From Methylobacterium mesophilicum (GTDB lineage Bacteria > Pseudomonadota > Alphaproteobacteria > Rhizobiales > Beijerinckiaceae), in the NCBI RefSeq assembly GCF_022179445.1, contig NZ_BPQU01000035.1:1-49949 (forward strand): a stretch of DNA of 49,949 bases, written 5' to 3'. Positions within the stretch are counted from its first letter, which is position 1. Every line of letters begins with the position of its first letter. The translations under genes and the position numbers were made by a program. A model generated the notes under the pieces. The model did no database searches. It worked only from the letters and a program-made list of their open reading frames with translations, and was not told the DNA's origin. This document shows, piece by piece, positions 45,007 to 49,949 of this stretch.

Positions 45007-45216
45007 TTACGTCGGGAGAGTGCGCTTCGGCTGATTTATCGCCACCCCCTCTACATCCTCGTCGCATGCTCGTCTGCCGTGTATTCCGGCAATCGACGTG
45101 TTGGACGTTAGCCCGTGAGGCTGACCGTTCGTACCTGCGATGGTTGGAAGGGTGGTGTTTCGCTCTACCCCTTCCAGTGGCATTTGGGTTGGATCGGCGG
45201 CCCCCGGTAGGCTCAC
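45007..45216 (-). CDS. Small hypothetical protein downstream of gene D, 69 aa
   Basis: GTG 45216 overlaps the TGA of the preceding 26-codon frame (GTGA), so it looks translationally coupled in the tail operon. The sequence (MSLPGAADPTQMPLEG, NTTLPTIAGTNGQ, ACDEDVEGVAINQPKR) matches no family I know. It contains the right copy of the repeat that flanks the recombinase, so the frame may be part of a tail gene disrupted by the insertion. Confidence 0.4.
   Translation of the reverse strand: MSLPGAADPTQMPLEGVERNTTLPTIAGTNGQPHGLTSNTSIAGIHGRRACDEDVEGVAINQPKRTLPT
45131..45155. repeat. Flanking direct repeat, right copy
   Basis: This is the partner of 43796-43823, in the same orientation. It lies inside the small 69-codon frame on the minus strand. 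Confidence 0.6.
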
Positions 45217-45293
45217 GGTGCGTAGTGCAATCCGAAGATCAGCCCGACCATCACCAGCTCTGGCACGTAAGCGAACGCGTTGAGGATGGTCAT
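45213..45293 (-). CDS. Tiny hydrophobic protein coupled to gene D, 26 aa
   Basis: ATG 45293 overlaps the gene D stop (ATGA). The product (MTILNAFAYVPELV then MVGLIFGLHYAP) is one predicted membrane helix, and its own TGA overlaps the GTG of the next frame. The double overlap supports translation. The role is unknown; a holin-like or tail-assembly role is possible but not shown. Confidence 0.45.
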   Translation of the reverse strand: MTILNAFAYVPELVMVGLIFGLHYAP

Positions 45294-46459
45294 GGCGCGG
45301 GAGCCGCAGGGTTGGCGTTGCCGTGGTCTACCGACTGCGGGAGTACGTCACCGACCACCTGACCCGGTGCCGGAGCGAGCGCGGCGGATGGGTTGCCCTC
45401 GTACAGGGTGGCGAAGTTCGACTCGCCCTGGCCCGGCGCCTTCGTGCTCAAGCTCGAAGTCAGACCGGTGTCGTGGGAGAACGAGTGGCGGACGATATCG
45501 GTGACGTATGATCCGTCAATGCCGTCGCGCGTACCGGTAACGAGCAGGCGGTTGCCGTCTCGCACCCACGGGTCCCCTTGGGCCAGCGTGAACAGCCCTT
45601 CGCCTAACGTGCGATCCATCGCCGCCTGTTGAGCCTGGGCGGCCTTCTCGGCGGCCTCCTTGGTGGGGAACAGGTTGGTGATCGTAAACGGAGTCGATTG
45701 CTCCTGACCATCCTCGCCACGGACGATCTTGTCCGACACACTCGATTGCGCTTCGACGCTCTTCTCAGTGTGGGTGGTCGGGTCCTTATAGCGGGCGACG
45801 GTTTTGGAGTATTCGCCTCGATTGACGTGCTTTACCCGGCAATTGGCGATGTGCTCAGCCCTTAGGACCACCAAGGGCATCTCCTCGCCCGAAGCTGTCG
45901 TCCCTGAGTCACGCTTAGCGAACGTGAGCTGGCCGCCGGAGATTTTCAGTACCCCGCCGTACAGTTTCTCGAACTCCTGAAACACGTGCATCGGGCTGTT
46001 GGTGGCATTCATGTACGGGATCTTGAGCCCCGACAGGTCGGAGTCCACAGTGGCGCTCAGGCCAAGTTTGCCGGCGTAGTCTTTGATAATCTCTCCGAGC
46101 GTCTTGCCCTCGAAATTACGGGTGGTCTGAGACTTGATCGGACCGACGAAGCCGAGACTATTGCCATGGATCGAGATTTGCTTCGGTGGATACGAGAATA
46201 CAACCTCGTCAACCTCAAAGGTTCCCATGAATGCCGTGCCGACTTCCTGGTAGCCGAGCAATACTTGGATCGCATCGCCGACGTTTGGCCTGGAGATCAA
46301 CCAATCCCGGTCATCGACGACGATCGTGCAAGTATCCTGGGCGCCGTCACCAGAGCACAACTCGACATCAATGCTGACGGCCCTGTTCTGGAAGTTGGCG
46401 GTGATGTTCTCGCCGCCTTTGCGGACTTCGAAAACTGGAGTGTAAGCGCCAGAGGGCAT
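45290..46459 (-). CDS. Phage late control D protein (baseplate hub, P2 gpD-like)
   Basis: The 389-residue protein matches the P2 gene D / gp27-like hub. It has the N-terminal barrel (YTPVFEVRKGGENITANFQNRAVSIDVE), DTCTIVVDDRD, GDAIQVLLGYQEVGTAFMGTFEVDEV, and then the GKTLGEIIKDYAGKLGLSATV and LYGGVLKISGGQLTFAKRDSG segments. Hub proteins join the tail tube to the baseplate spike. The Pro/Ala C-terminal tail is low complexity. It starts 2 bases after the upstream 158-aa gene. In P2 the tape measure precedes gene D; here the order is reversed. Confidence 0.85.
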   Translation of the reverse strand: MPSGAYTPVFEVRKGGENITANFQNRAVSIDVELCSGDGAQDTCTIVVDDRDWLISRPNVGDAIQVLLGYQEVGTAFMGTFEVDEVVFSYPPKQISIHGNSLGFVGPIKSQTTRNFEGKTLGEIIKDYAGKLGLSATVDSDLSGLKIPYMNATNSPMHVFQEFEKLYGGVLKISGGQLTFAKRDSGTTASGEEMPLVVLRAEHIANCRVKHVNRGEYSKTVARYKDPTTHTEKSVEAQSSVSDKIVRGEDGQEQSTPFTITNLFPTKEAAEKAAQAQQAAMDRTLGEGLFTLAQGDPWVRDGNRLLVTGTRDGIDGSYVTDIVRHSFSHDTGLTSSLSTKAPGQGESNFATLYEGNPSAALAPAPGQVVGDVLPQSVDHGNANPAAPAP

Positions 46460-46461
46460 GA

Positions 46462-46938
46462 CTAGTCGTCCAGTTCCGCAACGCCATCCTCCCCGGCCGC
46501 ATAAATCTCAGCGGCGGTCGGCTTCCTGCGGGGCTTCTGCAGGATGACGGGCTCAGACTTCGGGGTGATCACAGCGCGCGTGTCGGCAACGGGATCGGCG
46601 GCCTGGGCGGCCTGGGCGACGATGGCTCCCTGGAGCGACATGAGCACGTCCTGATCGACGGGCGAGCCGGCCGGCAGCTTGGCGAGGGCACGGATCACGC
46701 GTTCGGCGAGATCGAGGGTCACGAGACCATCCCGGCATACGGGGCACTCGCATCGAGCGGCGACCAGGGCGGCTTCCTGCGCAGCAATAGCGGCACGGTC
46801 GGCGGCGGCCTTTTCAGCGGCGGCGGCGTCCCGGATTGCGCGGACGGCGGCACGTTCGTCTGCATGATAGTCTGTTCGGTCGGCTTTGGCGCGACGCTCT
46901 CGCCAGCCACGCTGCATGCCGGGGGCAAATTGTGTCAT
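46462..46938 (-). CDS. Hypothetical tail-operon protein with a Cys motif, 158 aa
   Basis: The N-terminus is charged and Ala-rich, likely helical (about 25-60). It is followed by RCECPVCRDGLVTL with C63, C65 and C68, a possible metal or redox site, then a helical region and a basic-acidic tail. Its start overlaps the stop of the 145-aa gene (ATGA), and it ends 2 bases before gene D, so all three are co-translated. By position it could be a tail assembly factor; no family recognised. Confidence 0.6.
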   Translation of the reverse strand: MTQFAPGMQRGWRERRAKADRTDYHADERAAVRAIRDAAAAEKAAADRAAIAAQEAALVAARCECPVCRDGLVTLDLAERVIRALAKLPAGSPVDQDVLMSLQGAIVAQAAQAADPVADTRAVITPKSEPVILQKPRRKPTAAEIYAAGEDGVAELDD

Positions 46939-47372
46939 CGGATATTGTCCAGGTTGATGCCAGCTTCACGGGCATATTCCCGGGCTAGCTCAGGGTTGTC
47001 GCGATACAACTGCATCGCCGCCGTCACGTTCTTGTGCGGACCGGTGAACGGGTTGTGCTTCGGTCTGGTGCGGTTCTCTGTCTTGGCGGTCTCGGAGCCG
47101 GAGCGTTCGATTTCATCCACCAGTTCGTTGACGGACATGTACGCGCCATCCGCCCTACCAATACGATAGACCCCCTTGTCATCTACTGCGACCAGAGCGC
47201 CATTCTCATTGAAGGCGACCTGCTTCTCGACGAGGGCCGATACGGCATCCGGGCTCTTGAACTTACGTCCGGCGATGGCGCTGGTGATCGCCTGGGCGCG
47301 GCGGGTTGCGGCTAGCTCGGCCTTGGCTTCGGCCAGTTCCCGCTTAAGCGCGGCGATGTCGGGATTGGTCAC
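46935..47372 (-). CDS. Hypothetical tail-operon protein with N-terminal coiled coil, 145 aa
   Basis: Residues about 4-30 (IAALKRELAEAKAELAATRRAQ) predict a coiled coil. The middle (AFNENGALVAVDDKGVYRIG) looks like a small beta region, and the C-terminus (NVTAAMQLYRDNPELAREYAREAGI) is helical and resembles a motif common in small phage structural proteins. Its stop overlaps the next gene (ATGA). Function not assigned; a chaperone or scaffold role is conceivable. Confidence 0.6.
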   Translation of the reverse strand: MTNPDIAALKRELAEAKAELAATRRAQAITSAIAGRKFKSPDAVSALVEKQVAFNENGALVAVDDKGVYRIGRADGAYMSVNELVDEIERSGSETAKTENRTRPKHNPFTGPHKNVTAAMQLYRDNPELAREYAREAGINLDNIR

Positions 47373-47376
47373 TGTG

Positions 47377-47562
47377 TTAGTCCTTGGTAGCGGATTGGAC
47401 GTAAAGTCGGTTGAGGTATTCGAGGATGATCGATCGGGCGAGCTGAGAAGCCGCCAGTCCTTTGACTTTGCTGATCGCCTTCAAATCCTCGTACTGTTCG
47501 GCAGGGATCAGAAGCCGAACTTCAACGGGCCGGGCCTGCGGATTGACGCGAATGCGGCTCAC
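47377..47562 (-). CDS. RHH protein 2 of a tandem pair, 61 aa
   Basis: GTG 47562 overlaps the TGA of the upstream RHH gene. The sequence VEVRLLIPAEQYEDLKAISKVKGLAASQLARSIILEYL fits a ribbon-helix-helix fold (strand about 13-19, helices 21-34 and 38-51). Such proteins bind DNA as dimers; the coupled pair could form a heterodimer. It lies four bases before the 145-aa tail-operon gene, so it may autoregulate that operon. Confidence 0.68.
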   Translation of the reverse strand: MSRIRVNPQARPVEVRLLIPAEQYEDLKAISKVKGLAASQLARSIILEYLNRLYVQSATKD

Positions 47563-47714
47563 CGGATGGAGCCCTTGAGGATATTGTGCGGCTTGGCGAT
47601 GGTGGCGGCGAGCTGCGAGCGGACGTGCGCGGCCAGCGGAAGGTTGTGAGCCTCGGCCTGGGCGCGCAACGCCTCGATCATCGCGGCGGGGAGCCGGATG
47701 TTGATCGGGTGCAT
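47559..47714 (-). CDS. RHH protein 1 of a tandem pair, 51 aa
   Basis: The short frame from ATG 47714 encodes MHPINIRLPAAMIEALRAQ, then AEAHNLPLAAHVRSQLA, then a basic tail ending ILKGSIR. The strand INIRLP and two helices match the Arc/MetJ-type ribbon-helix-helix, close to the minimal size. Its TGA overlaps the GTG of the second RHH gene. It is the first gene after the strong promoter at 47804-47832, consistent with a repressor of the tail operon. Confidence 0.68.
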   Translation of the reverse strand: MHPINIRLPAAMIEALRAQAEAHNLPLAAHVRSQLAATIAKPHNILKGSIR

Positions 47715-47803
47715 GGCGGGTAATACCTGGGTTTAATACGCCGAAAAGCCCGTCATCTTGCGATGGCAGGTGCGGCAGGACGTGAAGATGTCAGCGTAGC
47801 CTG

Positions 47804-47832
47804 CTTATACATCAAATCGGCTTGAATGTCAA
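47804..47832 (-). promoter_or_regulatory. Near-consensus sigma-70 promoter of the tail operon
   Basis: On the minus strand TTGACA (47827-47832) and TATAAG (47804-47809) are separated by exactly 17 bases. Transcription would start near 47797, giving a leader of about 83 bases before the RHH gene at 47714. Confidence 0.7.
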
Positions 47833-47880
47833 CCCCTGTGCCTGGATGTACGGATCAGGTCGCTACATCTACAGCAATTC

Positions 47881-47936
47881 GAGACCCCATAAGGCTGCAA
47901 AACAGGGTCTCATCGGCTCAAAATAAATCGAGCCGA
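47881..47936 (-). terminator. Two hairpins after the small gene at 47940
   Basis: TCGGCTC (47913-47919) pairs with GAGCCGA (47930-47936) around an AT loop. GAGACCC (47881-47887) pairs with GGGTCTC (47905-47911). Placed 4 and 29 bases beyond the stop of the minus-strand gene at 47940, they likely insulate it from the tail promoter downstream. Confidence 0.5.
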
Positions 47937-47939
47937 AAA

Positions 47940-48119
47940 TCAGGACTTCGGCAACACGTCGGGCACGCCGGGAAGTTCGTAGCGCGTGTCCAGGGTCTGT
48001 CCGATCAGTTCAATGAGGTAGCGCACGCGGATCGGATCGGAACCGTCCAGGGCTTCGGCCAACAGGTCTGACAGGTCGTCGGCCTGGTCGGGAAGGTTGT
48101 CGTGCAGGTTCATGACCAT
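47940..48119 (-). CDS. Small acidic hypothetical protein, about 59 aa
   Basis: The frame from ATG 48119 encodes an acidic, helical protein (NLPDQADDLSDLLAEALDG, RVRYLIELIGQTLDTRYEL). Neither this start, ATG 48113 nor TTG 48149 has a clear ribosome site. It is divergent from the RHH gene at 48275 and followed by two hairpins, which modestly supports it. No function assigned. Confidence 0.45.
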   Translation of the reverse strand: MVMNLHDNLPDQADDLSDLLAEALDGSDPIRVRYLIELIGQTLDTRYELPGVPDVLPKS

Positions 48120-48172
48120 TAGGTTGAGGTGAGTCGCCAGTCGAGTCAAGATGACAAGGCGGATGTATTGGA

Positions 48173-48188
48173 TTTCGATAAATCGAAA
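48173..48188. promoter_or_regulatory. Palindrome TTTCGAT-AA-ATCGAAA in a divergent promoter gap
   Basis: A perfect 7-bp-arm inverted repeat with a 2-base spacer lies between the small acidic gene and the RHH gene at 48275, in an AT-rich stretch. It is a good candidate operator for the RHH protein. Confidence 0.55.
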
Positions 48189-48274
48189 CGTTGGATGGGG
48201 AATTTTTATTCATCGCGGCACTTGTGGAGATATTCGACTAGACCTACCTGTCTGCTCATACAGGAGGGGTGGTT

Positions 48275-48652
48275 ATGAAGATGCGCGGTAGGCGAGGGGT
48301 GGGGGCTGTGGTGATCGAGCCGGGGGAGGCGGCGCGTGTTCTTGAGAGGTACGCGGCCCGGAAGGCTGGCGAGATCCCGACCAGGGACGATCTGGACGCG
48401 GCGGCGGCTTCTCTGGGGAACGCGGCCATCCCTCCCCGGCGTGAGGCGGCTATCCTTCGGCGGGAGCAGTCCAAGCCGGCCCCGGTCGATTATGACCAGC
48501 GCTCGCTCTATGCGCGGCCCGAGACGTTCGAGCTGATCAGGAAGTTGGCCTTCGAGAAGCGGACCACCATGCAGGCCCTCTACCGGGAGGGGCTGTTCCT
48601 CATGCTTCAGCGGCACGGACAGGTGCAAGGCAAGCGCGTGGACGACATGTAG
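48275..48652 (+). CDS. Protein with C-terminal RHH-like domain, 125 aa
   Basis: ATG 48275 is preceded by the strong AGGAGGGG site (48262-48269). The first 70 residues are charged and helical (EPGEAARVLERYAARKAGE). The last 50 (RSLYARPETFELIRKLAFEKRTTMQALYREGLFLMLQRHG) fit a ribbon-helix-helix with an N-terminal strand, like partition or repressor proteins of plasmids. An upstream palindrome may be its operator. No ParA ATPase is visible in the window, so a partition role is open. Confidence 0.65.
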   Translation: MKMRGRRGVGAVVIEPGEAARVLERYAARKAGEIPTRDDLDAAAASLGNAAIPPRREAAILRREQSKPAPVDYDQRSLYARPETFELIRKLAFEKRTTMQALYREGLFLMLQRHGQVQGKRVDDM

Positions 48653-48727
48653 AAGCGCCAGGGAGGCCCGTAGGCGGCTGCGGTGGTCTCGGCGCTGCTT
48701 GCTGCCGGGATCGGACTGCCGGCCGTC

Positions 48728-49144
48728 CTAGGCCGCTACGGCCGCAAATTGCAGGATGGTCTCGCCCAGATGCTTCAGTAGGGTCATGTAGTAGATGGCG
48801 GCGGCCAGGACGCTGACCGCCCATACGAGGAAGAACGGGATCGATACCCAACTCGTGGCGAGGACCGGCCGGAGCGAGATCAGGCGTAGCGGCGGGAGGG
48901 CGAAGCAACACGTCAGGAGCCAGCCGAACGAGGTCAGGGATTTAGCCAACTCGATTCGGAACGGCAGGCCAGCGCTTCCCCATACCTGCGACAGGAATCC
49001 GGCGAGCACCGTCACGGTGGCGCCGATGATGATCAGCAGAGCACGTTCAGAATAGGCGACGGCGTCGCGAAAATAGGCGCTCTCAGCGTCCTGCACACTC
49101 GGCGCTTTGGCCGGGGAACGGGGAGCGGATCGCTTTTGGGCCAA
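48728..49144 (-). CDS. Membrane protein of unknown role, about 138 aa
   Basis: The product has three hydrophobic segments (ALLIIIGATVTVLAGFL about 36-52, LTSFGWLLTCCFALPP about 70-85, IPFFLVWAVSVLAAAIYYM about 101-119) after a basic cytoplasmic-looking N-terminus. There is no ATG near the start; TTG 49144 or GTG 49097 could be used, and neither has a good ribosome site. Such small phage membrane proteins sometimes act in exclusion of other phages; this is only a possibility. It is divergent from the HTH gene at 49286. Confidence 0.55.
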   Translation of the reverse strand: MAQKRSAPRSPAKAPSVQDAESAYFRDAVAYSERALLIIIGATVTVLAGFLSQVWGSAGLPFRIELAKSLTSFGWLLTCCFALPPLRLISLRPVLATSWVSIPFFLVWAVSVLAAAIYYMTLLKHLGETILQFAAVAA

Positions 49145-49257
49145 CGGAATCGGTGCTCGGGTATCAATCGGCCGCGCTGTCTCTGCCTATACCCTATCCG
49201 TACGGATCCGGATCGGGAACCTACGGTCAACAGCCAAAGCTGGCCTCCGCTTGTAGC

Positions 49258-49674
49258 GTCCAGTTTCAGTGTCCAGTTATGGAAAATGGACACGATCTGG
49301 CCCTTTGACGAAGTACGCTTCCGCAGGCTGCTGAAACGCGCCACCGCGAAGCCGACCGCAGATCCTGGCGACGCGGAACAGCGCGACCGGGCGATGCGTG
49401 CAGCCCGTGCGATGGCGTCTAGATCCGGTATCCAGTTTGAGGACGCGGCGGCTGAACTGGACGCGCGACCGATCCCCGTTCGGACTTACGTTCCCGATGC
49501 CGCCAGGATCGCCGCAGAGCCGGCACTGGCGCCCGTTGAGACCGTTGAGCCTGTCCAGTCGCCCACGGAACTGGACGCCCTGCGCGAGCGTGTTGCGCAG
49601 CTCGAAGCCCAGATGGAAGCCCTGATCACAGAACGTCCGGTGTCCAGAAACCCGTCCAGATTGGAAAATGGACA
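49258..49674. repeat. TGTCCAG-type sites within and before the HTH gene
   Basis: A composite site, GTCCAG then 4 bases then GGAAAATGGACA, covers 49271-49292. It recurs at 49654-49674 with a 3-base spacer. Further GTCCAG cores or their complement are at 49258, 49457, 49552, 49571 and 49641; some single CTGGAC cores could be chance Leu-Asp codons. The first composite overlaps the gene's ATG (49286), so binding there would block translation or transcription start. Confidence 0.65.
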
Positions 49675-49822
49675 GGCGACGGGATCGCGGCAGGCGAAGC
49701 ATGCGAGGGTGATCGAGATCCTGGCCGATCCTGCGAATCAGGAAATGAGCCTGCGCGCCCTGGCGAAGCTTGCCGGTGTCTCGCCCGAGACCATCAGGAA
49801 GGTTCGGGCAGATCGCGGATGA
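49286..49822 (+). CDS. HTH DNA-binding protein bracketed by its own candidate sites, 178 aa
   Basis: The protein has a basic N-terminus (VRFRRLLKRATAK), a middle with Pro/Val linkers, a short coiled coil (about 94-116, ELDALRERVAQLEAQMEAL), and a C-terminal helix-turn-helix (about 141-176, VIEILADPANQEMSLRALAKLAGVSPETIRKVRA). ATG 49286 was chosen because the upstream extension (from 49136) is low-quality coding. The gene carries repeated TGTCCAG sites at both ends, suggesting a self-regulating or replication/partition-type protein. No family recognised with certainty. Confidence 0.62.
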   Translation: MDTIWPFDEVRFRRLLKRATAKPTADPGDAEQRDRAMRAARAMASRSGIQFEDAAAELDARPIPVRTYVPDAARIAAEPALAPVETVEPVQSPTELDALRERVAQLEAQMEALITERPVSRNPSRLENGQATGSRQAKHARVIEILADPANQEMSLRALAKLAGVSPETIRKVRADRG

Positions 49823-49852
49823 CGGGATGGCCGGCGTGCTATTCTCCCGACC

Positions 49853-49948
49853 ATGTCAGAGGAACCGACTGATACGGGGGAGGGGGCGCCGCAACTAGAG
49901 CCGTGTCCTTTCAGGTTGGCTCATAGGCATCGTATCCAGCAGCGGTGA
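49853..49948 (+). CDS. Short frame at the right edge, 31 aa
   Basis: ATG 49853 opens a 31-codon frame (MSEEPTDTGEGAPQLEPCPF, then RLAHRHRIQQR) whose TGA overlaps a GTG continuing past the edge, as in coupled genes. The EPCPF segment is like the start of Lar-type restriction-alleviation proteins, but the rest does not follow that pattern. No ribosome site is evident. Confidence 0.3.
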   Translation: MSEEPTDTGEGAPQLEPCPFRLAHRHRIQQR

Positions 49949-49949
49949 G

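Larger units (their letters stand above)
34272..49949. mobile_element. Integrated phage-like element at tRNA-Leu (right end outside window)
   Basis: The segment begins at the tRNA-Leu 3' end with a tyrosine integrase. It carries a replication-like module (36155-39596), a partial tail module (39974-47714) and accessory regulators, with AT-richer gaps than the chromosome. No capsid, terminase, portal, sheath or lysis gene is seen. A duplicate of the tRNA 3' end was not found by eye, so the element probably extends past 49949. It may be a prophage, satellite or phage-plasmid. Confidence 0.8.

Noticed and set aside
47821..47911. Possible right attachment site (TTCGAGAC near 47878 resembling the tRNA T-arm)
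   Set aside because: The match to the tRNA is only about seven bases, without the acceptor-stem sequence, so it is not a duplicate of the attachment core.
48728..49144. Membrane protein as a holin
   Set aside because: Three hydrophobic segments and small size fit loosely, but there is no endolysin or other lysis gene nearby.

Overview
The window looks like a chromosome segment of a high-GC alphaproteobacterium of the order Hyphomicrobiales (Rhizobiales), most likely Methylobacterium or a close relative. The evidence is the ruv-tol gene order, a DivL-type kinase beside ahcY, strongly GC-biased codon use, and scattered GC-rich palindromic repeats. The genus is an inference from gene content; no database was searched.

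Bases 1-34186 are mostly ordinary chromosome: a parvulin-type isomerase divergent from secA, bioD, the potassium transporter kup, ahcY followed by divL, and an MFS exporter. Next comes the ruvB-ybgC-tolQRAB cluster on the minus strand. Its usual order is kept, but single unrelated genes sit inside it: a DUF4142 protein, an aldolase on the opposite strand, and a nucleotidyltransferase-fold gene where pal is normally found. Then follow two signalling proteins (a GGDEF protein and a LuxR-type regulator), topoisomerase IB, a glycosyltransferase-methyltransferase pair, an FMN reductase, cytochrome b561, a secreted protein with two Inh-like domains, a D-2-hydroxyacid dehydrogenase, and leuC. A tRNA-Leu(CAG) gene closes the chromosomal part.

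From 34272 to the right edge lies an integrated element. It starts with a tyrosine integrase beside the tRNA. A replication-like module follows: a ribbon-helix-helix (RHH) protein, two small DNA-binding-type proteins, five 19-bp iterons lying inside one of those genes, a long purine tract, and a 438-residue protein whose conserved motifs resemble the palm of family A / T7-type polymerases. Next is a reduced tail module: a long tape-measure protein with two cell-wall-active-looking domains, and a late-control D (baseplate hub) protein. A serine recombinase on the opposite strand sits inside this module. The tail operon begins at a near-consensus promoter and opens with two overlapping RHH genes. 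The far right holds another RHH protein, a membrane protein, and a helix-turn-helix protein whose gene is bracketed by repeated TGTCCAG-type sites. No capsid, terminase, sheath or lysis genes are visible, and the right attachment site is not in the window.

The most novel-looking parts are the polymerase-like protein with its in-gene iteron array, the self-associated TGTCCAG sites, and the tail module without head genes. They suggest a phage-plasmid, satellite or tail-derived element rather than a complete standard prophage.
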